From Annulohypoxylon bovei var. microspora (Eukaryota > Ascomycota > Sordariomycetes > Xylariales > Hypoxylaceae), in contig MU405532.1 in assembly GCA_022836615.1 (NCBI GenBank), forward strand, positions 1-10,483: DNA of 10,483 nt, in the 5' to 3' direction. The notes under the pieces are model-generated. The model was given only the letters and a program-made list of their open reading frames with translations, had not been told where the DNA came from and ran no database searches. Shown here one piece after another: positions 1 through 7,729 of this stretch. The position numbers were made by a program, and so were the translations under genes. Every line of letters begins with the position of its first letter. The first letter of the stretch is position 1.

Positions 1-116
1 TTAAAAACTTCTTAAATAACGAAAGTATAACGTTATTATTATTAAGGTTAAAGTTAAATATTAAAGTTAATTTATAAAAAAACGATTAAAGTAAAAAAAA
101 AGAAGTTTTATGAAAG

Positions 117-776
117 TTTTTATATGGTATATTAAAAGAAGAGTTTTTAATGTTACGAAAAACTTTAATAAGTTTATTAAATAAAAGGTGGATTAAAGTT
201 AATAATTTATTAAGAAAAACATTAATATTATTTATAAAGAAATTAAAAGGCGGCTTTCGGTTTTATATAAATTATAAGGCTTTTAATATTATTTTAATAC
301 GTAACCGTTATTCGTTATTATTAATTAAAAAAACCTTACGATTTTTTTATAAGGTTAAATGGTTAATTAAGGTTAATGTTAAAATTATATTTCATAAGTT
401 ATAAATAAAAGAAAAGAATAAATAAAAAACCATTTTTCGCATTTAATTTAAAGTTTTTAAATAATTAATTATATTTTTTAAATTATATAAAGCGTTAATA
501 ACGTTTTAACGTTATATTAATAAAACTTTATTTAACTTTTTAAATAATTATTATTTAATATACGTGGATAATGTAATAATTTATTTAAATAAGTTTTGTA
601 AAAATTATATAAATAAGGTTAAAACGGTGTTAAAATGTTTCGGTAATGTTAATTTAAAGTTAAATTTTTTTAAATGTTTTTTTATTATAAAAGAAATTAA
701 ATATTTAAGTTTTATCGTTATGGTGGAAAAAAGGATTAAGGTAAATTTTAATAAAATTATAACCATTAAAAGGTGA
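117..776 (+). pseudogene. Reverse transcriptase domain of Gypsy pol (degenerate)
   Basis: The in-frame translation carries the usual RT landmarks. LYGILKEEFLMLRKTL near 120-167 matches the segment before the fingers. KKLKGGFRFYINYKAFN near 237-287 corresponds to the family motif KKpGGglRfcvDYRaLN, and RNRYSLLLIKKTL near 300 to (k)dRYPLPLIxeTL. FHKL near 390-401 is the end of the palm strand after the first catalytic Asp. The active-site YVDD box appears as YVDN at 561-572, so the second aspartate is lost by a G-to-A change. KCFFIIKEIKYLSFIV near 675-722 matches the KCxFxxxevxyLGfiv thumb motif. Stops lie at 402-404 and several places up to 560, and at 774-776. The domain catalysed RNA-templated DNA synthesis; with stops and the YVDN change it cannot be active. 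Confidence 0.92.
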
Positions 777-1335
777 AAATTACTTATGAATGTATAAGGA
801 ATTTGTAGTTTTTTAAAGTTTGCGAACTTTTATAAAACGTTTATTAAAGGATTTAATAAATTAACTGCTTTTTTAACCACTTTAATAAAGAAAAAGGTTT
901 TTTTTAAATAAAGGTAAAAAGTAAACGCGGCGTTTAAAGAATTAAAATATTTATTTATTACCGCATCGATTTTAATTTACTAGGATCTTAATTAAAAGAT
1001 GTATTTAAAAGCGGATTATTTAAGGTAAGTTTTAAAAACTTATTTTTTATAAAAAAATTATAATGGAATGTTAAAACCCGTGGTTTATTATTTAATAAAA
1101 TTATTATTAATCGAATGTAATTACGAAATATATAATAAAGAGTTTTTAATGATCGTTAAGTTAATAAAAGTATGGTAAAAAAAGTTATAAAAGGTGGTTA
1201 AATCTTTTATAATTTTTATAAATTATAAAAATTTAAAATATTTTATAATTATCCGTAAATTAAATAAGCGTTAAATATATTAAAAGTAAATTTTATTAAG
1301 ATTTAATTTTATTATAAAATATTAAATTAATAAAG
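777..1335 (+). pseudogene. RT connection and RNase H domain of Gypsy pol (degenerate)
   Basis: Directly in frame after the RT. SFLKFANFYKTFIKGF near 807-854 is the Gypsy SFLGfanfYRrFI motif, and AAFKELKYLFITASIL near 927-974 corresponds to AFxeLKxxftxaPvL at the start of the RNase H region. KAD near 1008-1016 is the position of the first catalytic Asp, which is retained. MLKPVVYYLIKLL near 1068-1106 corresponds to the PVaYySkkL strand, and ECNYEIYNKEFLMIV near 1113-1157 to the ECNYeIYDKElLaIV motif with the catalytic Glu; the Asp there is now Asn. NYKNLKYF near 1221-1244 matches DHKNLeYF. The role was degradation of the RNA strand during reverse transcription. At least ten stops are present. 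Confidence 0.9.
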
Positions 1336-1689
1336 AAATAAAATAATTTAATGTTTTATTAAAATAAGGTTAAAATATTTTAATAAATTAAAAAAATAAA
1401 AAAATGGTAAATCGTATATAACGTTTATTTAAATAAAAATGATTACTTTTAATAAAAATGATAATAATAAATATTTAAATGTTTTTAACGAGTGTTATTA
1501 AGGTGTTAAAAAGGGGGGTAATATCGGATTAAAGCTTTATAATTATATTTACCGGAAAAAAAAATTTTTATAATGAAAATTTATAAACCTTATGGGATTA
1601 AAAGGTCGTTAAAAATATAAACTTTAAAACGATTTATAAAATTATTAATAAAAGCGATTATTATTTTTTATTAACTTTTAAAAATTATA

Positions 1690-2420
1690 AGGTTTTAATT
1701 ATTAAATATGGTTTAAATAATAAAAGAGCCATGTTATTTAAAAAACAAACGTGGATATCGGATTAAAAGCTTTTTAAAACGGTTATAATTTAAAATGTTT
1801 ATGATTTTTATGTTATAAGTTACTTAAGAAAAAATAATATTATTATGATTATTTTAAGGTTTTTTTATTAATTAATTATAAAATAAAATATATGGAAGTT
1901 TTATAAAAATTGCGATGTGTGTGGCCGAGTTTACATTTAACGAATTTAATGAAAAAAGTTATTAAAATTTTTATTCATTTTTAATTATTACTTTTTAAAG
2001 TTATTTATTAATTTCATAATAAAAATGTTAATAAAAAAGAAAAAAAACCCTTGGTATTTAATGGTAGTTATTTATTAATTATTAAAATAAGTTTTATTAA
2101 AAGTGATAAATATTATAAAAATTAAAACGTGTGTTATAAGGTTTATGTATATTTATATTAAGTATTACGGCTTTTTTACGGCGGTAATATTAAATTAAAG
2201 GAACAATTAAACGAGTACATTTTAAATAAAATTTTATAAATTAATAAAAGTGGTATAACGTTTATTTATTATTTTTAATTTAAAGATTAATAAATTTACG
2301 GAAAAAATAAATTAAAAAATATAAATATATTTACGATGTTTTTTAACTTACATATAATTTAATTAATTAAAAATGTTATTTATAATAATGGTAACGATTA
2401 ATAATTAAAATATAATGGTT
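1690..2420 (+). pseudogene. Integrase of Gypsy pol: zinc-binding and catalytic core (degenerate)
   Basis: The N-terminal zinc module is readable near 1740-1930. The two His of HHCC have become Tyr (YDFYVISY near 1806), while the cysteine pair NCDVCGR near 1908-1928 is intact. In the catalytic core, FINFI near 2007 corresponds to the segment with the first catalytic Asp, now Asn. KYYGFFTAVILN near 2160-2195 corresponds to the stretch ending at the second Asp, also Asn. FTEKIN near 2295-2312 keeps the catalytic Glu. YLRCFLTYI near 2331 and LKMLFIIMVTINN near 2364-2402 continue the core. The enzyme inserted element DNA into the host chromosome; two of the three DDE residues and the zinc-binding histidines are lost, and stops are frequent. 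Confidence 0.88.
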
Positions 2421-2599
2421 AAATTAAACCTTTTTTATATAACGTATAAATACCACGTACATTTAATTAAATAAATTATTAATAAAGCCTTAAATAAATT
2501 ATTTAAAAAACAACGGGTCATGGACTTTATAACCAAAATTAAAAAAGTTAATAAATACGTTTAAATTATTATAATTATAATTTAAAAACGTATAAAATA

Positions 2600-3345
2600 T
2601 ATAATAAATTAATCCCGATTAAAAGGCTTTAAATATAAAGTAAACGATAAGGTTTAATTAAATTTAAAAAATATTATAATATTATAATTTAAGAAAAAAT
2701 TCTTTTAATTACATGCGAAATATAAGGTAATTAAAATGATTAATTTTTATATAATAAAATTAAATGTATTTATAAGAATTTAATTACGATTTTACACCGA
2801 ATTATTTAAGTTAATAATTATAAACTTATTATTATTTTAAATATAAAATAATGTTTAATTATTATTTTTTATTAATTAAAATGGCGAAAATTTTAAATAT
2901 ATTATTAAAGAAATTTTACGATTAAAAAGTAAACGTAAAAAATAAAACGTATGTAAAATAATTAATATGAGTCCTTTAAAAAATAAGGGAATATTTTAAA
3001 AAAGTGGCGTAAAATGAGGTTTATTAATTAATAAGTGGTTAAAACATATATTATAAATAAAATAAAATCTTTAAAAAAGATTTTATTTAAACTTTTACGC
3101 TTTTTCGGAAATTAAAAGTTCCATTAATTTTACACACTTTTACTTTATTTACAAGGTTTCATTAATAATATTAATTAAATGGAAAAGTTATATAAAATTA
3201 ATGTAAAAGCTTTAAAAAAAATTAAAAAATATAAAAGCTTTAAAAATATTTTATTAACGATTTAAAGTAAAAAATAAAGTAAACGAAAAAATCTTTACGA
3301 TTATAAACTTTAAAAAACGGGGGAAAAAAATATTATTATAAATTA
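2600..3345 (+). pseudogene. Pol C-terminus: GDKV-like integrase tail and probable chromodomain
   Basis: FKYKVNDKV followed by a stop and LNLKNI at 2628-2675 corresponds to the (Y)kvGDkVwLdlrni motif of the integrase C-terminal domain. HAKYKVIKMI near 2712-2741 matches the segment that follows it. Two later pieces resemble chromodomain parts: IIKEILRLKSKR at 2901-2936, like the EyeVEeILrxR start, and IKWKSY at 3174-3191, like the conserved (V)KWkGY core, both in the pol frame. The roughly 80 codons between them is more than a normal chromodomain has, so one of the two may be a chance match, or there may be an insert. A chromodomain would place the element among chromoviruses, whose tail directs insertion into heterochromatin. 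Pol-like reading fades by about 3345. Confidence 0.65.
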
Positions 3346-3830
3346 AAAACTTGGAAAATTAATTAAAGTAAAAATTAACGTAAGTTTATATTATGGTTAT
3401 AAATGTAATAAATGTAAATTCTTATAATAAAGTTATTAATAACTTTAAATAAATTATTAAAATTATTAAAATACGTATAAAAAAAGTTTTTATATTAATT
3501 AATTTAATTTATATTTTTAAGCATAAATATTATAACCTTAAAAACGAAAGATTATTATTTTTTTTTTCTTTTTTATTAATGAAAATAATCTTATTTTTAA
3601 CCTTATATAACATAAGTTTACCGTTACTTATAAAAATTATTACATATTATTACGTTTAAATTCGAAAATTTAAAAATTATATAAATAATTAATAAAGTAA
3701 TTAATAAAATAATTAATAAAAAACTAATAAAAAATTAATAAAAAATTAATAAATAATTAATAAACCTTTTCGAATTTAATTAACATTAATAAAACGTTTT
3801 CAATTAATTAAATTCATTTATACCTTTAAT
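3325..3830 (+). repeat. Probable 3' untranslated region and 3' LTR of the Gypsy element
   Basis: After pol there is a purine run (AAAAAACGGGGGAAAAAAA near 3313-3331) that could be the polypurine tract priming plus-strand synthesis, which in LTR elements lies immediately before the 3' LTR. The 500 bp beyond it are AT-rich, RIP-marked and non-coding, and end where normal composition resumes near 3835. The position and size suit a 3' LTR. The 5' LTR is not in the window, and RIP would have erased the TG...CA ends, so this rests on position only. Confidence 0.35.
3685..3765 (+). repeat. Short tandem array, about 11-bp unit
   Basis: Seven units of the type AATTAATAAAA follow each other with small length variation (10-12 bp), ending in TAATAAACC. 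They lie in the putative LTR tail. The array is visible directly. Original units may have held CpA dinucleotides now read as TpA. Confidence 0.6.
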
Positions 3831-3843
3831 TAAAAGATTTGCT

Positions 3844-3873
3844 ATTTCAATAGTATTGCATTTCAATAGTATT
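3844..3873 (+). repeat. 14-bp direct repeat, two copies
   Basis: ATTTCAATAGTATT occurs at 3844-3857 and again at 3860-3873, separated by GC. It lies exactly at the left edge of the RIP-free island, next to the outer arm of the large inverted repeat. Confidence 0.85.
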
Positions 3874-4432
3874 TTCTGATTGGTGGAAATCCTTATCGAT
3901 ACGCCATGGCCACCTGATTGGGGTACTTGATCCCTCATACAAAGACTGGTGTATGGGGATGTACCCTCCCACCCAGCGGCCAGCTTTCTACACCCACCCA
4001 CCTTCTCACTTGAATAACTTCATGGAATCATCTTCAATCGGCTTGCAATTAGTTTTATATGATGTCTAACTACTGCCTTAATTAAAGAAATTAGGTTGCA
4101 TCATACCTATTTCCCTTTTCGTTGATGCATACTGCGAAATGTATGAATAGCTGTAGAGTGTTGAACGGCCTCCGGGGATCATCACGTGCGACCGGCGAAA
4201 CAACTGCAAAACTGTATGAAATCGGGGTAAAACACCGCATATCTCTGCAACCAGGCCATGCATCGGGATGAAACCTACATGGTTCGATTCCCTGAATTGA
4301 GAGCTATCTTATAATGTAGGGTATTGAAAGGTTGAAGGCTTGGTGCGAAAGTTATTCAAGTTGAAAGGTGTATCCTTTGCTGAGAAAGATTTGGAGGGGT
4401 GATGGCTTATCGATAAGAGTTTCAACCAATCA
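3874..4432. repeat. Long imperfect inverted repeat (foldback) within the island
   Basis: The left outer arm at about 3874-3906 (TCTGATTGGT, GAAA, CTTATCGATA, GCCAT) matches the reverse complement of about 4402-4432, with only four mismatches over some 32 bp and no gaps. A second matching pair lies further in: ACTTGAATAACTT at 4008-4020 against AAGTTATTCAAGT at 4349-4361. The spacing between the outer and inner pairs differs (about 106 bp on the left, 46 bp on the right), so one side has gained or lost about 60 bp. The whole is about 560 bp, a typical size for a non-autonomous DNA element or a foldback element. No transposase is encoded. Confidence 0.75.
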
Positions 4433-4488
4433 GAGACGCCGCCCTCCCACCCGTGTGGATCCCCGATCTGAGGGTTTCCGCAGCAACG

Positions 4489-4547
4489 CTTGGACCACCT
4501 GCGGTGGCAAGTGTGGGCTGCTGAGATAACCTTAGATTTATCTCAGC
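4489..4547. repeat. Two adjacent hairpins
   Basis: 4489-4511 reads CTTG-GA-CCACC-TGC-GGTGG-CAAG, a nine-pair stem with a 2-base bulge and a 3-base loop. 4520-4547 has a perfect 9-bp stem GCTGAGATA / TATCTCAGC around a 10-base loop. Both lie between the large inverted repeat and the terminal-repeat element that starts near 4552. Whether they act as RNA or DNA structures cannot be told. Confidence 0.75.
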
Positions 4548-4551
4548 GAGC

Positions 4552-4670
4552 TCAGACCAAAAAAAATGCTTACGTAAAGCGGGCTGCGCCCGCTTCAGCC
4601 ACGGGCCTGTGGCCTGTGCCATTGTATCTATGGAGCATTAAACCGTTTTCGCATTTTTTTTGGTCTAAGA
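4552..4670. mobile_element. MITE-like element, about 115 bp, with 16-bp terminal inverted repeats
   Basis: AGACCAAAAAAAATGC at 4554-4569 is the exact reverse complement of GCATTTTTTTTGGTCT at 4651-4666, and the similarity runs a few bases further out (CTCAGACC against CTTAGACC). Between them are two GC-rich hairpins: AAGCGGGC-TGC-GCCCGCTT at 4577-4595 (8-bp stem, 3-base loop) and GCCAC-GGGCCT-GTGGC at 4598-4613, followed by the tandem GGCCTGT twice (4604-4617). Short length, terminal inverted repeats and lack of coding capacity fit a miniature inverted-repeat element. I cannot see an unambiguous target-site duplication. A structured RNA gene is an alternative. Confidence 0.6.
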
Positions 4671-4911
4671 TAGTTTTGTTCGAAAACCCAGGTTAATTAC
4701 AAATTTATATGGGGAAAAAAAAAATTTTTAACATATAATCCTTTATTATTTAATAATAACGTATAAAATACCTTTTAAATTATATTTTAAAGTTAAAAAA
4801 TTAATTTTTTAATTTTTATATATTATTAAATTACCCTTTAAATATATCCTCGTTATATTTTAAATTTTAATAAAAAAATCTTTTTAATTATAACGCTTAA
4901 ATGCCATTTAT

Positions 4912-5181
4912 TTTTTCATAATAATATCACCATTAATCGTTTAATTAATTTTAAACTTAATAATTAATAAAATATAAAATAAATTTACGTTTAAAATTAT
5001 TTAAATATTAATTATTTTTAATTAATATTATATTATAATTTATTATAAATTTAAGTTTAATTATATAAAAAATCGTTTGCTTTTTCGTAATAATATTACC
5101 ATTAATCGTTTAATTAATTTTAAACTTAATAATTAATAAAATATAAAATAAACTTACGTCCGAAATTATTTATATATTAAT
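4912..5181 (+). repeat. About 100-bp direct duplication, offset 169 bp
   Basis: 4912-5012 and 5081-5181 align without gaps at an offset of 169 bp. They share CCATTAATCG, TTTAATTAATTTTAAAC and TTAATAATTAATAAAATAT. Most differences are C/T or G/A (CATAATAATATCACC against CGTAATAATATTACC, and TACGTTTAAA against TACGTCCGAA), as expected for two copies hit separately by RIP. The remaining ~70 bp of each period is not clearly repeated. Confidence 0.85.
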
Positions 5182-5226
5182 TTTCTTTAATCGTGGTTAA
5201 GTCGCGGCTTACCGTAATTTTAACCA

Positions 5227-5270
5227 TAAATTATTAAATTCATTATATAAATTATTAAATTCATTAAATT
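5227..5270 (+). repeat. Short direct repeat TAAATTATTAAATTCATT, two copies
   Basis: TAAATTATTAAATTCATTA occurs twice about 23 bp apart. It is simple and may be chance in such AT-rich DNA, but the ATTCATT core is shared exactly. Confidence 0.55.
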
Positions 5271-5925
5271 TATATTTAAAATAAATGTTAATAAATATAT
5301 TTAATATATAAATTATTATTTATTAAATAATTTAAACTTTTTATTAAAAATAAACCTTTTAATTTTTTAATTGCCCGTTTAATTATTATAATTATTAAAA
5401 ATAAAAAAGCTAATAATTTAATCGCGGTTTAAAATACTTATTATATAAAATCGCGTTTATCACGTGCGGCCGGTTTAAAGTAATAAAATTAAAATAAATA
5501 TAATATTTAACACTTTATTACATACGTTTTATTACATGTAACTTAATTAAAATAAAATTATTTAAATCGTTGGATTAAAGGTTTTTAAACGTTTAATTTT
5601 ATAATTAAAAAACTACGGTAAATATAAAGTTATTAAAGTTTAAACGTTAAAATCATTATATATCGGCTTTTTATCGGCTTTTAAAAGGTTAATAATTCGA
5701 TCGCGGTTTAACATTTAAAATCACGATTAAAATCACGATTAAAATTATAATAAAATAAAATGAAAACGAAACGTCGTATAAAATTAAAAAAAAGTTTATT
5801 AAATGCGTAATAACGTAATTAATTAAATTAAATTATATTTAATGAAAAATTTACAAAGTTCGTTAAAATATTCGTGGTTTAATTATTTTAATAATGGCGT
5901 AAAACGCGAAAAACGATAAAATTAT

Positions 5926-6032
5926 CTTAAATTAAAGATGTTTTTTATTATATTTAAAAGATTTAAAGCTTTTAATTAATTTAATTTCGCAGTGGTTAAA
6001 AAAGTATAAAAAAAAAACATCTTTGGTTTAAG
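5926..6032. mobile_element. RIP-hit hairpin element, about 107 bp, possible MITE
   Basis: 5926-5952 (CTTAAATTAAAGATGTTTTT...) matches the reverse complement of 6005-6032 (CTTAAACCAAAGATGTTTTT...) over about 26 bp. The differences are mainly CC to TT. The core is AT-rich and non-coding. Length and terminal sequence resemble the unmutated ~115-bp element at 4552-4670, whose ends read CTTAGACCAAA, so both could belong to one MITE family. The shared part is short, so the relationship is tentative; the inverted repeat itself is clear. Confidence 0.55.
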
Positions 6033-6186
6033 TCCATTGAAATAACCTTAAATCGCATGTAAATTTAATTAATTAAAAAATTTAAATTAATTAATAATTA
6101 ATTATATAAGTTTATTTTTATTAATATAAAATAACGTTTATTATATATAAACGATATTTTAAACGATTAAAAAGTTCGGACGTATA
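6031..6186 (+). repeat. 155-bp direct repeat, copy 1 (possible LTR of a small element)
   Basis: This copy aligns with 7104-7259 at a constant offset of 1073 bp across nearly its full length, with one small length difference at the left end. Differences are almost all C/T or G/A transitions. Landmarks are GTAAATTTAATTAATT and GTTCGGACGTATA. Two direct repeats bounding about 920 bp of non-coding, RIP-hit DNA fit a small non-autonomous LTR element (TRIM-type) of about 1.2 kb. A plain segmental duplication is equally possible, since no primer-binding site or target duplication is recognisable. Confidence 0.8.
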
Positions 6187-6583
6187 AATAATTATTTACG
6201 TAAATAAAACGTTAATAATATAAATTAAATTATTTTTATATTTTTTTTATATTATTATTATACTTTTTTATATCAGCTTTTTAAATTATGTTTAAAGTAA
6301 TTAATTTTAATTTAAATGAATGAATAAATAAAAATAAAAATAAAACGTTTACGACGTTTATAAATATTATTAATTTTATTAACGTTTATAAAAATTATAA
6401 TAATATTATTAATTAAATTTATTAAAAGCTCGAATTATTAACGAAATATAATAAAATGTTAAATAATATAAATAAAAATTTCGATTAAATGTTTATAATA
6501 ATAATAATTTTTATAAAAAATATAATAATTAAAAAATTAATTAATTAATTTAATTTATTATTTATTAAAATAAATTTATTATT

Positions 6584-6648
6584 ATTTAAATTAAATATTA
6601 TAATATTTAAATTAAATATTATAACATTTAAATTAAATATTATAATAT
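6584..6648 (+). repeat. 21-bp tandem repeat, three copies
   Basis: ATTTAAATTAAATATTATAA begins at 6584, 6605 and 6626 with a 21-bp period. Copies are nearly identical; the only clear variant is a C where others have T. It lies inside the segment bounded by the 155-bp direct repeats. Confidence 0.8.
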
Positions 6649-6804
6649 TTATTAATATAATAAATTAATTATTTATTAAATATATTATTAAATATATTAA
6701 AAATATTCGCGAATTTATTAAATATATTAAATGTATTAACGAATTAATCGAAAAAAAAAAAAAATTTAAATAATAATTTAAATATAATTAATAATATAAT
6801 ACGA

Positions 6805-6885
6805 AGCTTTTATAATTTATAATTATTATAAGGTTTTTATAACTCGTAATTATTATAAAGCTTTTATAATTTATAATTACGTAAT
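6805..6885 (+). repeat. 26-28-bp tandem repeat, three copies
   Basis: Units start at about 6805, 6831 and 6859, each of the form AGCTTTTATAATTTATAATT with C/T and G/A variants (the second reads AGGTTTTTATAACTCG). The array lies inside the segment bounded by the 155-bp repeats and could be the remains of a repeated protein-coding or internal motif. Confidence 0.7.
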
Positions 6886-7103
6886 TTAAAAAAGTTAATA
6901 TTTTTAAATAAATATAATGGTAATAATTTATTTTCGGCGTATATAAATAATGGTTATTTTATATAATTATAATGATTATAAATAATTAAAAAGAATTATA
7001 TTTATAATAATTAAAAATAATTATAACGGAAAAAAATAATAATATAAATCTTCGATTTAAAGGTTTTCGTAATAATGTTTAAATTATTTACGGTGGTAAA
7101 TAT

Positions 7104-7259
7104 AAGTTATTAAAATAACTTTAAATTATATGTAAATTTAATTAATTAAAAAATTTAAATTAATTAATAATTAATTATATAAATTTATTTTTATTAATAT
7201 AAAATAACGTTTATTATATATAAACGATATTTCGTACGATTAAAAGGTTCGGACGTATA
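7104..7259 (+). repeat. 155-bp direct repeat, copy 2
   Basis: Partner of the copy at 6031-6186 at a 1073-bp offset. It has TATATTTCGTACG where copy 1 has TATTTTAAACG, and otherwise differs by C/T or G/A changes. The similarity stops after GGACGTATA, and the flanks (CCCGCGAAAT here, AATAATTATT after copy 1) differ, which marks a sharp right end. Confidence 0.8.
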
Positions 7260-7729
7260 CCCGCGAAATATTATTAAAATGTAATATTATTAAAATAATA
7301 AATTTTTTAATTAAATGCATCTTTTTTTTAAATTTACCTTTTAATTACCTACGCACGTAATAATTTTTTTAAACCACCCTTTTAATTAATTACTTTTTAA
7401 ATTACGTATTAAACCATTTTTAAACCATTACTTTTCGCGCGTAAAAGTTATTTTTTTAAAAGTTAATTAATTATTTATATAATTTTTATTTAATTATATA
7501 AAAACGAATTAATTTAAATTAAAAATTAAGTTTTTAAAATTATATAAATTTTTAAAACTTCGTAAACTTTTAAACCCACGTAAAGTTAATAATTAAAATT
7601 AAAGTTAAAATCCAAAGGTTTAAAAAGCGGTAAAAGTTTTTTATATAAAAATATATTTTTTTTATTAATAAATTAATATTTAAATTATTTAACCCGTTAT
7701 TTAATTTATATATACGTACGTATATAAAT

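Larger units (their letters stand above)
1..3345 (+). pseudogene. pol: Gypsy pol polyprotein pseudogene (RT, RNase H, integrase, chromodomain-like)
   Basis: One frame (codons starting at positions divisible by 3) can be followed from the window edge through all pol domains: RT near 120-776, RNase H near 777-1260, integrase near 1700-2420, a C-terminal GDKV-like motif near 2628-2670, and chromodomain-like motifs near 2901 and 3174. Dozens of in-frame stops interrupt it, many at places where the family normally has Trp, Gln or Arg codons that C-to-T or G-to-A change turns into stops. I found no frameshift over about 3.2 kb. Missense changes are of the same kind: Asp to Asn, His to Tyr, Gly to Asn or Ser, Pro to Leu or Ser. 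The longest open pieces are 150-401 and 564-773, which are fragments and not genes. The function would have been reverse transcription and integration of the element RNA; no active product is expected. Confidence 0.9.
1..3830 (+). mobile_element. RIP-degraded Ty3/Gypsy LTR retrotransposon, 5' part outside window
   Basis: The order reverse transcriptase, RNase H, integrase, chromodomain-like tail on the plus strand is the Ty3/Gypsy (Metaviridae-type) arrangement; Copia elements carry integrase before reverse transcriptase. The window opens inside pol, just ahead of the reverse transcriptase, so the 5' LTR, gag and protease must lie to the left. C and G survive mainly in CpG, with CpA and TpG scarce, which is the RIP pattern of filamentous ascomycetes. 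The element is dead: every domain carries stop codons and several catalytic residues are changed. The right boundary is uncertain. Pol-like reading ends near 3345 and the abrupt change in base composition is near 3835, so 3830 is the outer limit. Family assignment is firm; the boundary is not. Confidence 0.85.
3838..4697. other. Island of normal base composition without RIP, no recognised gene
   Basis: Across a few bases on each side the sequence switches from almost pure A/T with CpG-only cytosines to balanced composition rich in CpA and TpG. No open frame exceeds about 70 codons on either strand, and none shows a family motif or a splice-consistent extension that I recognise. The four short frames here (minus 3804-4001, 4078-4263 and 4422-4622; plus 4490-4696) overlap repeats and hairpins and look like chance. 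The island contains direct and inverted repeats and a cluster of hairpins, described separately. It is either a young non-autonomous insertion that has escaped RIP, or single-copy host DNA between RIP-hit transposons. The sequence alone does not decide this, although the structured ends favour a mobile origin for at least part of it. Confidence 0.8.

Noticed and set aside
150..776. Open frames at 150-404 and 564-776 as separate small genes
   Set aside because: They are consecutive in-frame fragments of the same degenerate reverse transcriptase, separated by stop codons.
3685..3765. CRISPR-like array
   Set aside because: The 11-bp units are contiguous simple repeats without spacers.
3804..4263. 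Minus-strand open frames of 65 and 61 codons (3804-4001 and 4078-4263)
   Set aside because: Both are short with no recognisable motif; the first runs into RIP-degraded flank and overlaps the inverted-repeat arm. They look like chance frames.
4281..4291. GGTTCGATTCC, a perfect match to a tRNA/SINE B box (RNA polymerase III promoter)
   Set aside because: No A box at the usual distance upstream, the T-stem has a mismatch, and no acceptor stem pairs across a tRNA-sized region. A tRNA-derived SINE head remains a remote possibility.
3964..4452. CCCTCCCACCC occurring at 3964-3974 and 4442-4452 as a direct repeat
   Set aside because: An 11-bp pyrimidine-rich match without flanking similarity; may be chance, so not listed as a feature.
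4422..4696. Overlapping frames on both strands (minus 4422-4622, plus 4490-4696)
   Set aside because: Both cross the hairpin cluster and the terminal-repeat element; their coding look comes from GC-rich stems. No family features are seen.
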